From assembly GCF_005768555.2 (NCBI RefSeq), contig NZ_VCHX02000345.1, forward strand, positions 1-48,158: DNA of 48,158 bases, read 5' to 3'. Positions 30,377 to 37,254 of this stretch are shown here, one piece after another (the first letter of the stretch is position 1; every line of letters starts with the position of its first letter). This stretch comes from Streptomyces sporangiiformans (GTDB taxonomy: Bacteria > Actinomycetota > Actinomycetes > Streptomycetales > Streptomycetaceae). A program made the translations under genes and the position numbers. The notes under the pieces are model-generated. The model searched no databases. It worked only from the letters and a program-made list of their open reading frames with translations, and was not told the origin of the DNA.

Positions 30377-30399
30377 TTGTCAGTGGCAGGCGTTAGCGT
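30377..30399 (+). promoter_or_regulatory. recA damage-inducible promoter, RecA-NDp type
   Basis: TTGTCAGTG (30377-30385), an 8-base gap and TAGCGT (30394-30399) match the actinobacterial RecA-NDp consensus tTGTCRgtg-N8-TAnnnT. In mycobacteria this promoter class is driven by PafBC independently of LexA. It lies about 45 bases before recA. Confidence 0.82.
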
Positions 30400-30442
30400 C
30401 TTTGACGTGAAGCGATCGACTCAAGCAAATCGGGTGGAACCC

Positions 30443-31567
30443 ATGGCAGGAACCGACCGCGAGAAGGCGCTCGACGCCGCGCTCGCACAGATTGAACGGC
30501 AGTTCGGCAAGGGCGCGGTCATGCGCATGGGCGAGCGGCCGAACGAGCCCATCGAGGTCATCCCCACAGGGTCGACCGCGCTCGACGTCGCCCTCGGCGT
30601 CGGCGGCATCCCGCGCGGCCGAGTGGTGGAGGTGTACGGCCCGGAGTCCTCCGGTAAGACGACCCTGACCCTGCACGCGGTGGCGAACGCGCAGAAGGCC
30701 GGAGGCCAAGTCGCCTTCGTGGACGCGGAGCACGCCCTCGACCCCGAGTACGCGAAGAAGCTCGGCGTCGACATCGACAACCTGATCCTCTCCCAGCCGG
30801 ACAACGGCGAGCAGGCCCTGGAGATCGTGGACATGCTGGTCCGCTCCGGCGCCCTCGACCTCATCGTCATCGACTCCGTCGCCGCGCTCGTCCCGCGCGC
30901 GGAGATCGAGGGAGAGATGGGCGACTCGCACGTGGGTCTGCAGGCCCGACTGATGAGCCAGGCGTTGCGGAAGATCACCAGCGCGCTCAACCAGTCCAAG
31001 ACCACCGCGATCTTCATCAACCAGCTGCGCGAGAAGATCGGTGTGATGTTCGGCTCCCCGGAGACCACGACCGGTGGCCGGGCCCTGAAGTTCTACGCCT
31101 CGGTGCGCATGGACATCCGCCGCATCGAGACTCTGAAGGACGGTACGGACGCGGTGGGCAACCGCACCCGTGTCAAGGTCGTCAAGAACAAGGTGGCGCC
31201 CCCCTTCAAGCAGGCCGAGTTCGACATCCTCTACGGGCAGGGCATCAGCCGCGAGGGCGGCCTGATCGACATGGGCGTGGAGAACGGCTTCGTCCGCAAG
31301 GCCGGCGCCTGGTACACGTACGAGGGCGACCAGCTCGGCCAGGGCAAGGAGAACGCGCGCAACTTCCTGAAGGACAACCCCGACCTCGCCAACGAGATCG
31401 AGAAGAAGATCAAGGAGAAGCTGGGCGTCGGCGTGAAGCCGGAGGAGCCGACCGCCGAGCCGGGCGCTGACGCGGCGGTCTCGGCCGCCCCGGACGCGGC
31501 CGTGAAGCCGGCGGCCGCGCCTGCGGCCAAGGCCGCCAAGTCCAAGGCCGCGGCGGCCAAGAGCTAG
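30443..31567 (+). CDS. recA: RecA recombinase
   Basis: This 374-residue strand-exchange protein and LexA/UmuD co-protease has Walker A GPESSGKT at residues 66-73, Walker B LIVIDSVAAL, loop L1 around EIEGEMGDSHVG and loop L2 around GVMFGSPETTTGGRALKFYASVR. The C-terminus (about 335-374) is an Ala/Lys/Pro-rich tail ending AKSKAAAAKS, unlike the purely acidic tail of E. coli RecA. ATG 30443 is chosen by comparison with RecA families; the open frame begins earlier at 30260 only because no stop intervenes. recX follows after three bases, so the two are cotranscribed. Confidence 0.98.
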   Translation: MAGTDREKALDAALAQIERQFGKGAVMRMGERPNEPIEVIPTGSTALDVALGVGGIPRGRVVEVYGPESSGKTTLTLHAVANAQKAGGQVAFVDAEHALDPEYAKKLGVDIDNLILSQPDNGEQALEIVDMLVRSGALDLIVIDSVAALVPRAEIEGEMGDSHVGLQARLMSQALRKITSALNQSKTTAIFINQLREKIGVMFGSPETTTGGRALKFYASVRMDIRRIETLKDGTDAVGNRTRVKVVKNKVAPPFKQAEFDILYGQGISREGGLIDMGVENGFVRKAGAWYTYEGDQLGQGKENARNFLKDNPDLANEIEKKIKEKLGVGVKPEEPTAEPGADAAVSAAPDAAVKPAAAPAAKAAKSKAAAAKS

Positions 31568-31570
31568 CCC

Positions 31571-32344
31571 GTGACGCGACGAACCGACTGGGCCGAGTAC
31601 GTCTCCGCCGGTGTTCCGGAAGGGCCGGGGCATGGGGGCGGCATCGGCTCCGAAGGAGACAGCGACAGGGCGTACGGCGGTGAGGGGCCGCTGGACACCG
31701 GGCACTCGGGCGACGACGATCCGCGTGGCGGTGGCCGTGGTGGAGGAGGCCGAGGTCGCCGGCACGGATTCGGTGAACCGTCCGGCGGCCCGCAGGACCG
31801 GGGCTCCCCTTCCTCGTCGAGGGCCGAGAAAGGGGAGCCCCCAGGGGACCCGGCTGAGCGGGCGCGGGCCATCTGCCTACGCCTGCTCACCGGGACCCCG
31901 CGCACGCGGAAGCAACTGGCGGACGCGCTGCGCAAGCGAGAGATCCCGGACGACGTGGCGGACGAGGTGCTGTCCCGCTTCGAAGAGGTCGGCCTGATCA
32001 ACGACAGCGCCTTCGCGGACGCCTGGGTGGAGTCCCGGCACCACGGGCGGGGTCTGGCCCGGCGGGCGCTCGCACAGGAGCTGCGGACCAAGGGCGTGGA
32101 CTCGACGCTGATCGACGAGGCCGTCGGACAGCTCGACTCCGAGCAGGAAGAGGCGACGGCGCGCGAGCTCGTGGCCCGCAAGTTGCGCTCCACCCGCAGC
32201 CTCGACCGAGACAAGCGGCTACGGCGCCTTGCGGGGATGCTCGCCCGCAAGGGCTACTCCGAGGGCATGGCCCTACGGGTGGTCCGCCAGGCCCTGGAGG
32301 AAGAGGGCGAGGACACGGAGGGGTTGGGAGAAGAGGGCTTCTGA
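31571..32344 (+). CDS. recX: RecX regulatory protein
   Basis: This 257-residue protein binds RecA filaments and limits RecA activity in known systems. The conserved RecX three-helix repeats occupy about residues 95-245 (RARAICLRLLTGTPRTRKQL, then FADAWVESRHH). The first 94 residues are a Gly/Asp/Arg-rich extension with no conserved content. A 42-base terminator-like inverted repeat lies within the coding of that extension. GTG 31571 lies three bases after the recA stop. Later starts would also be consistent with the conserved domain. Confidence 0.92.
   Translation: MTRRTDWAEYVSAGVPEGPGHGGGIGSEGDSDRAYGGEGPLDTGHSGDDDPRGGGRGGGGRGRRHGFGEPSGGPQDRGSPSSSRAEKGEPPGDPAERARAICLRLLTGTPRTRKQLADALRKREIPDDVADEVLSRFEEVGLINDSAFADAWVESRHHGRGLARRALAQELRTKGVDSTLIDEAVGQLDSEQEEATARELVARKLRSTRSLDRDKRLRRLAGMLARKGYSEGMALRVVRQALEEEGEDTEGLGEEGF
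31800..31841. repeat. terminator-like inverted repeat inside recX
   Basis: GGGGCTCCCCTT (31800-31811) is perfectly complementary to AAGGGGAGCCCC (31830-31841) across an 18-base loop that holds a smaller CCTCGTCGAGG fold. It encodes about GSPSSSRAEKGEPP in the non-conserved part of RecX. Confidence 0.85.
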
Positions 32345-32353
32345 CCCGAAGGG

Positions 32354-32379
32354 CCTTGGAAAGCACCGTCCTTCCAAGG
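32354..32379 (+). terminator. recA-recX terminator
   Basis: CCTTGGAA (32354-32361) pairs perfectly with TTCCAAGG (32372-32379) around a ten-base loop, starting ten bases after the recX stop. No T-run follows. The remaining 260 bases up to the next gene contain no gene I can support. Confidence 0.7.
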
Positions 32380-32613
32380 TCCCTTGGGGATCGGGAAACC
32401 TTGGGACCGAGTTCTCCGGCCGGGCCCGGAACACGGTAGACGCGCGGGGGCGCCGATCGCGTTCAGGGCCCGGATCTTCGCCCGGATCTCGAGGTGCGCA
32501 CGGCCCAATTCCCCTAGGCCGCACGGAGAGTGGGGTCAACCCGCTGCTGAAGACGCCGGGCCGCCGCAGTGCACGGATACCTGTGCACGGCGATACATGC
32601 CCAGGATGCCGAC

Positions 32614-32652
32614 GGCCAAGAACTCACGCTAAGAGTCCACGCTAAGAACTCA
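32614..32652. repeat. 13-bp tandem repeat across the stop codon of the rhodanese gene
   Basis: Three 13-base units lie in line on the plus strand: GGCCAAGAACTCA, CGCTAAGAGTCCA and CGCTAAGAACTCA. The stop of the minus-strand rhodanese gene (32642-32644) is in the last one. Confidence 0.8.
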
Positions 32653-33037
32653 CCGGAAGCCCGGCAGCCCTCCACGCCTGAAAGCCCCCCACCAGGTCCG
32701 TAGCCCGATGGATCCCCAACTGCCGCAGTGACGCGGCCGCGAGGCTCGACGCGTAGCCCTCGTTGCAGACCACCACGACCCGCAGATCGTGGCTCGTGGC
32801 CTCGGGGGCGCGATGGCTGCCCTGCGGGTCGAGCCGCCACTCCAGTTCGTTGCGCTCGACGACGAGGGCGCCGGGAATGAGCCCGTCGCGCTCGCGCAGG
32901 GCGGCGTACCGTATGTCGACCAGCAGAGCCTCGTCGGCCTGCGCGGCCCGGTAGGCCTCGGTGGCCTGGACCCGGTCGAGGCCCGCACGGACGCGTTCCA
33001 GCAGCTCATCGATGCCGACGGGACGGTCGGCGCTCAC
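32642..33037 (-). CDS. single-domain rhodanese (sulfurtransferase)
   Basis: The 131-residue product is one rhodanese domain with the early LLVDIRYAALRERDGLIPGA motif and active-site Cys91 in VVCNEGYASS, which can carry a persulfide. It ends in GGFQAWRAAGLPV, as usual. The start GTG 33037 overlaps the TGA of cysteine dioxygenase by four bases, so it is translated with it. The pair suggests handling of sulfane sulfur that accompanies cysteine breakdown. Confidence 0.88.
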   Translation of the reverse strand: MSADRPVGIDELLERVRAGLDRVQATEAYRAAQADEALLVDIRYAALRERDGLIPGALVVERNELEWRLDPQGSHRAPEATSHDLRVVVVCNEGYASSLAAASLRQLGIHRATDLVGGFQAWRAAGLPVSS

Positions 33038-33582
33038 TGCCAGTCCGCCGGACGCTCGACCTGCTCGAGGCGCAGAACCTGGCCGGTGCGGCTGTAGCGA
33101 CGGATCTGCGGCAGCGGCGGGTAGTACGCGTGGACGGAGACGGCATGCTCATCGGTGGACTCGTTGAGCACCTCGTGGACATGGTGGCGGCCGAAGGCGC
33201 GGCCCTTGCCTGCCGGCAACCGGCGTTCCCGGTCGACCCCCTCAGAGAGTTCCAGCGTCTTCCAGCCGTCGGCGGGCAGCCGGGCGGTGAGCGAGTTCTC
33301 CTTCAGCTCGCCCGACGCGGTGAGGAACGCGCCGACGGACTCGGCGTGGTCGTGCCAGCCGGTGCCGGTGCCGGGGGGCCAGCCGATGAGCCAGGCCTCG
33401 CTGCCGCCGGGGCCTTCGAGGCGTACCCACGTACGACCCTCGGGGTCCAGCGGGAGCGAATCGATCAACTCGGTGTCGGCGGCCGTCCGCCGGACGAAGT
33501 CGAGGAGCTCGGTCTGATCGGGGCCGTGTACCGGCGTGGAGACGGTGGGAGTCGAGTGGGAGACAGAGGGTGACGAAGACAC
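33034..33582 (-). CDS. cysteine dioxygenase
   Basis: The roughly 182-residue cupin is of the bacterial cysteine dioxygenase family (PF05995). The iron-binding residues are H77 and H79 (GWHDHAES) and H134 or H136 (GRHHVHEVLN). It oxidises L-cysteine to cysteine sulfinate. GTG 33582 is used as start, giving MSSSPSVSHST; the ribosome site is weak, and the open frame continues upstream through the leader region. It overlaps the rhodanese gene. A cysteine-rich leader peptide and a good promoter lie upstream, so expression probably responds to cysteine. Confidence 0.85.
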   Translation of the reverse strand: MSSSPSVSHSTPTVSTPVHGPDQTELLDFVRRTAADTELIDSLPLDPEGRTWVRLEGPGGSEAWLIGWPPGTGTGWHDHAESVGAFLTASGELKENSLTARLPADGWKTLELSEGVDRERRLPAGKGRAFGRHHVHEVLNESTDEHAVSVHAYYPPLPQIRRYSRTGQVLRLEQVERPADWQ

Positions 33583-33658
33583 GGGTACCGTCCAGTGAGT
33601 GTTCGCGTGGGAGTGCGCGGCGGCACAAGCGGCTCGCGCGGGGGAGTGGAAGGCGAAT

Positions 33659-33706
33659 TCAGCAGGACGTGTGACACACGCAGCCCGCATAGCGGAGGAG
33701 GTCCAT
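33659..33706 (-). CDS. cysteine-rich leader peptide (putative attenuator)
   Basis: ATG 33706 has a strong ribosome site (GGCGGAGGG, about 5-6 bases upstream) and encodes the 15-residue peptide MDLLRYAGCVCHTSC. An in-frame GTG at 33730 would add MRLWRRVH, giving 23 residues. That longer form resembles the Arg-then-VDL-R leader peptides common in Streptomyces, often before sulfur genes. Three of the last seven residues are Cys. The peptide ends 76 bases before the cysteine dioxygenase start. Ribosome stalling on the Cys codons could control the downstream genes, as for cysteine-responsive attenuation known in actinobacteria. The mechanism here is inferred. Confidence 0.7.
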   Translation of the reverse strand: MDLLRYAGCVCHTSC

Positions 33707-33752
33707 ATGGACCCTCCGCCACAGGCGCACACAGGTGTCGGTCACGATCCGG

Positions 33753-33781
33753 AGTAGACCATGACGGTGCGGACCGGTCAA
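33753..33781 (-). promoter_or_regulatory. promoter of the leader peptide-cysteine dioxygenase operon
   Basis: Read on the minus strand, TTGACC (33781-33776), a 17-base spacer and TCTACT (33758-33753) form a good housekeeping-type promoter. Transcription would start near 33746, leaving a 5' leader of about 16-40 bases before the peptide. Confidence 0.7.
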
Positions 33782-33782
33782 C

Positions 33783-33795
33783 TCAGTGTCACTGA
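33783..33795. promoter_or_regulatory. 13-bp palindrome abutting the -35 box
   Basis: TCAGTG-T-CACTGA is a perfect dyad ending one base from the -35 box of the promoter above and 13 bases from the monooxygenase stop codon. It may be an operator; the arms are short for a terminator. Confidence 0.5.
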
Positions 33796-33807
33796 ATGGA
33801 CGGCGGC

Positions 33808-35403
33808 TCAACTGGTGCCCGCAGCCTGGGTGGTGGCCCGCGGGCCACCCAGAGCCGCCTCGGCTGCCTCGTACAGATCGGCCGGCCGCACCCCGTTCAA
33901 CGCCGTGACCAGGTGGCCGTCCGGACGGATCAGCAGCACCGTGTGCGCGGCGGCTCCCGGGTAGCTCTCGGCGACCAGTAGTTCGGCACGGTGCGGGAGC
34001 GCGGTCACGGCGGCCGCGAGCCGGGGCATGATCCCAGCCGTCACCCAGTGCCTGCGTTCCCACACACCGGTGCCCGGCGCGATCAGCAGTACGAGGAGTG
34101 CCCCGCGCCCCAGCCTCTCCCGCAGCCGTACGAACGAACCGTCCTCCGCCGTCACCCGCACATCGGTGACCGGAGCACCCACCGCTGTGGCGACGTCGAG
34201 AGCCGACTCGGCGCGTGGAGGCGCGAGGGGCGAATCGGCGTACGCCCCCGGCTCACCCAGCGGGCCGCGCCCCAGGTGACCATCTGTGAGCAGCGCGTCA
34301 TGACCACGCGCCGATCCGGGCACGACAGCGCGCAGACCTCCGCCGGAGCGCAGCACCGGCAGGGCCTGGTCGGCGGCGCGCAGCCGTGCGGCGACGATGG
34401 CACGCCGCTCCACCTGGTAGCTGTCGAGCAGCGCCTCGTGCGGCCCGTGATGCCAGGCGAGGGCCAGCTTCCAGGCGAGGTTGTCGGCGTCGCGCAGGCC
34501 CTCGTCGAGTCCCTGGGAGCCGAGCGCGCCGAGCAGATGCGCGGCGTCCCCGGCGAGAAAGACACGGCCGACCCGCCAGCGACGGGCGAGGCGGTGGTGG
34601 ACGATGTGGACTCCGGTGTCGAGCAGTTCGTACGGCGGTGTGGAACCTCCGCACCAGCCCGCGAGGGTCTCCCGGACGCGCGCCACCAGCAGGTCGGGTG
34701 TGACCAGGTCCTTCCCCGGCGGCAGCAGCCAGTCCAGACGCCACACACCGTCGGCGAGGGGACGCCCGGTCACCTCCCCGGCCGAAGGTCCTGACGTCCG
34801 CCACGGCGGCATCCGGTGCAACAACGCCTCGCCGGGCCATGGAAGTTCCGTACGCAGTGCCGCGACGGCGTGTCGCTCCACGGCCGTACGTCCCGGGAAG
34901 CGGATGTCCTCGAGCTTGCGCACCGTCGAGCGTGGGCCGTCGCAGCCGACCAGGTAACTGCCGCGCCACCACGTGCCCTTGGGGCCGCGCGTGTGCGCGG
35001 TCACGCCTTGCGTCTCCTGCTCTATGGAGTCGAGGCGGCTCTCCACGGCGACCTTGATCAGGGGCTCGTTCGCGATCGCTTCCCGCAGGGCGCCGGTCAG
35101 CTCGTGCTGGGCGATGTGCAAGGGAGCGGGATCGTCGTCGCTGAACGTGATCTGCCGCATCACCTGCTTGCGCCGCATCGAACGCCATCCGGACCAACGG
35201 AAACCGGTCTCGGTGAGGGAGGATCCCGTGAGCCGCGCCATCAGTGCCGCGGTGTCCTCACGCAGTACGACGGTTCGTGCCAGCCGCTGTTCGTCCTTAC
35301 CGGACCCCTCGTCCAGGACGACGGAAGGCACCTCCTGACGCGCCAGCGCCAGGGCGAGCGTGAGCCCGACGGGCCCCGCTCCGGCGATGATCACCGGATC
35401 CAC
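33808..35403 (-). CDS. FAD-dependent aromatic monooxygenase (PheA/TfdB type)
   Basis: The 531-residue flavoprotein has an N-terminal Rossmann motif (GAGPVG, residues 8-13), the GCDGPRSTVRK motif near 165, the FAD-binding GRVFLAGDAAHLLGALGSQG near 300, and a C-terminal thioredoxin-like domain. The family hydroxylates aromatic or polyketide substrates with NAD(P)H and oxygen; the substrate is unknown. GTG 35403 is chosen because GGGGGAG lies 8 bases upstream, whereas the open frame starts at 35493. It lies upstream of the cysteine dioxygenase operon on the same strand, but that operon has its own promoter. Confidence 0.86.
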   Translation of the reverse strand: MDPVIIAGAGPVGLTLALALARQEVPSVVLDEGSGKDEQRLARTVVLREDTAALMARLTGSSLTETGFRWSGWRSMRRKQVMRQITFSDDDPAPLHIAQHELTGALREAIANEPLIKVAVESRLDSIEQETQGVTAHTRGPKGTWWRGSYLVGCDGPRSTVRKLEDIRFPGRTAVERHAVAALRTELPWPGEALLHRMPPWRTSGPSAGEVTGRPLADGVWRLDWLLPPGKDLVTPDLLVARVRETLAGWCGGSTPPYELLDTGVHIVHHRLARRWRVGRVFLAGDAAHLLGALGSQGLDEGLRDADNLAWKLALAWHHGPHEALLDSYQVERRAIVAARLRAADQALPVLRSGGGLRAVVPGSARGHDALLTDGHLGRGPLGEPGAYADSPLAPPRAESALDVATAVGAPVTDVRVTAEDGSFVRLRERLGRGALLVLLIAPGTGVWERRHWVTAGIMPRLAAAVTALPHRAELLVAESYPGAAAHTVLLIRPDGHLVTALNGVRPADLYEAAEAALGGPRATTQAAGTS

Positions 35404-35511
35404 GGCGTGGCTCCCCCTGCCTGGAGCGGTGTCCTGAGTGTGTTGCCGGAACTGGCAGGTGGGGCGGGGTGCACGATCACAGAACGTATGCAACCCACTG
35501 CCGGTACTTGC

Positions 35512-35572
35512 GTCAAGTGACGGAGGCAGTGGCGATCATGCCACTGCCTCCGTACCGCTCATGCCACTTGAC
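35512..35572. terminator. nested terminator after gluD
   Basis: An inner perfect 14-bp stem (35520-35533 with 35540-35553, ACGGAGGCAGTGGC and its complement) closes the six-base loop GATCAT. An outer 8-bp pair, GTCAAGTG (35512-35519) with CACTTGAC (35565-35572), encloses it. It lies just downstream of gluD and probably ends the glu operon. Confidence 0.85.
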
Positions 35573-35578
35573 TGTTCA

Positions 35579-36487
35579 TCAGATGGTGCCGCCGCCACCG
35601 GTCGCGGTCGTGCCCCCCACCTCGCCGGCGTTGATGTCGTCCACGTCGTCGACCCCGAGGACCGCACCCGTGCCCTTCTTGCTGCGCCGCAGCCTGCCCT
35701 CCAGCCAGCTCGCGAAGCTGGTGAGGATGAAGTTGAGCACGATGTAGATGACCGCCACCACGACGAAGCTCTGAACGACGTTGGCGTAGTTGGCCGCGAG
35801 CGTTTGGCGCGTGTTGAGCAGCTCGGTGAACCCGATCATCACGCCGCCCAGCGCGGTGTCCTTCACGATGACCACGAGCTGGCTGACGATGGCCGGCAGC
35901 ATGGCCGTGACGGCCTGCGGCAGCAGGACGTTGTTCATCGTCTGGCCCTTGCGCAGGCCGATCGCCATCGCGGCCTCCGACTGGCCCCTGGGCAGGGACA
36001 GGATGCCGGCCCGTACGATCTCCGCGAGGACGGACGCGTTGTAGAGCACCAGTCCGGTGACGACCGCGTAGAGGGGCCGCTGTTCGCTGGTGACGTTCGT
36101 GTAGCGGTCGTAGAACTCGTTGGCGAACAGCATCAGCAGCAGTACCGGGATCGCCCGGAAGAACTCGACCACCACGCCGGCTGAACCCCGCACCCACCGG
36201 TGGTCGGAGAGGCGCGAGATGCCGAAGACCGCGCCCAGCGGAAGGGCGATCAGCATGGCCATTGACGCGGCCTTCAGCGTGTTGGCCAGGCCCGGCAGCA
36301 GATACGTCGTCCAGGCCTGGGACTCGGTGAACGGCTTCCACAGGGCCCAGGTCAGCTGGTTCTTCTCGTCCATCGTCCGCCAGACCCACCACAGGAGCAG
36401 GGCGAGCAGGACGAAGAAGACCACCGAGAGGAACACGTTGCGCCGCTTGGCGCGGGGCCCCGGAGTGTCGTAGAGAACGGAGCTCAT
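35579..36487 (-). CDS. gluD: glutamate ABC transporter permease GluD
   Basis: The 302-residue inner-membrane permease of the polar amino acid family (HisM/GltK type) has an N-terminal anchor (about residues 17-37) and a five-helix core. The EAA loop is GQSEAAMAIGLRKGQTMNNVLLPQA. The C-terminal 35 residues are polar, acidic and Gly-rich, and not part of the fold. The start ATG overlaps the gluC stop by four bases. With GluC it forms the channel of the glutamate importer. Confidence 0.9.
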   Translation of the reverse strand: MSSVLYDTPGPRAKRRNVFLSVVFFVLLALLLWWVWRTMDEKNQLTWALWKPFTESQAWTTYLLPGLANTLKAASMAMLIALPLGAVFGISRLSDHRWVRGSAGVVVEFFRAIPVLLLMLFANEFYDRYTNVTSEQRPLYAVVTGLVLYNASVLAEIVRAGILSLPRGQSEAAMAIGLRKGQTMNNVLLPQAVTAMLPAIVSQLVVIVKDTALGGVMIGFTELLNTRQTLAANYANVVQSFVVVAVIYIVLNFILTSFASWLEGRLRRSKKGTGAVLGVDDVDDINAGEVGGTTATGGGGTI

Positions 36488-37158
36488 CGCTTCACCGCCA
36501 GTCGCTTGCTCAGCCAGCCGAGGATGAGGCCGGTGGGCAGAGTCAGTACCACGAACCCGAAGGCGAAGATCGCGCCGATGAGCAGCGTCTGGGCCTCGTT
36601 CTCGATCATTTCCTTCATCAGGAGGGCGGCCTCGGCCACGCCGATCGCGGCTGCCACGGTCGTGTTCTTGGTCAGGGCGATCAGCACGTTGGCCAGCGGG
36701 CCGATCACCGAACGGAAGGCCTGCGGCAGGACGATCAGCCGCAGGATCTGGGTGAAGTTCAGCCCGATGGCACGGGCCGCCTCGGCCTGTCCGAGCGGCA
36801 CCGTGTTGATGCCGGAACGAATCGCCTCGCAGACGAAGGCCGCGGTGTAGGCGACGAAACCGAGGACCGCCAGGCGGAAGCCCCGGACCTCGAAGTCGGA
36901 CGCACCCATCGTCACGCCGAAGATGTCGGAGAGGCCGAGCGAGGTGAAGACGATGATGACGGTCAGGGGGATGTTCCGGACGATGTTGACGTAGGCCGTG
37001 CCGAACCCGCGCATGAGCGGCACCGGGCTGACCCGCATCGCGGCCAGGATGGTGCCCCAGACCAGGGAGCCGACGCCGGAGAGGACGGTGAGCTGTACCG
37101 TCGTCCAGAAGGCGCCCAACAGGCTCGGGTCGTCATAGTCTGAAAGAAAGTCGAACAC
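36484..37158 (-). CDS. gluC: glutamate ABC transporter permease GluC
   Basis: The 224-residue permease has five predicted helices and the EAA loop GQAEAARAIGLNFTQILRLIVLPQA, where the ATPase GluA docks. It starts at GTG 37158, with GGGAAAT upstream as a moderate ribosome site. It is separated from gluB by 96 bases that hold a hairpin, and overlaps gluD by four bases. The shorter length compared with GluD reflects the lack of an N-terminal anchor domain. Confidence 0.9.
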   Translation of the reverse strand: MFDFLSDYDDPSLLGAFWTTVQLTVLSGVGSLVWGTILAAMRVSPVPLMRGFGTAYVNIVRNIPLTVIIVFTSLGLSDIFGVTMGASDFEVRGFRLAVLGFVAYTAAFVCEAIRSGINTVPLGQAEAARAIGLNFTQILRLIVLPQAFRSVIGPLANVLIALTKNTTVAAAIGVAEAALLMKEMIENEAQTLLIGAIFAFGFVVLTLPTGLILGWLSKRLAVKR

Positions 37159-37200
37159 GATTTCCCGCGCTTCCGGGTGTGTGGCGTACGTGGACAGCGC

Positions 37201-37240
37201 GGCGTGCCGCCGCCTTGATCGCAGTCGGCGACGGCACGCC
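37201..37240 (-). terminator. hairpin between gluB and gluC
   Basis: GGCGTGCCG (37201-37209) pairs with CGGCACGCC (37232-37240), and an inner CGCC/GGCG pair can extend the stem. On the minus-strand transcript it sits just after the gluB stop. Such hairpins often act as partial terminators or protect the binding-protein mRNA, raising GluB above the permeases. Confidence 0.65.
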
Positions 37241-37254
37241 CGTGAACCCTCGCG

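Noticed and set aside
35487..35519. Ten-codon ORF MQPTAGTCVK as a second leader peptide
   Set aside because: It has no ribosome site, a single Cys codon, and reads toward the glu terminator with no gene in that direction.
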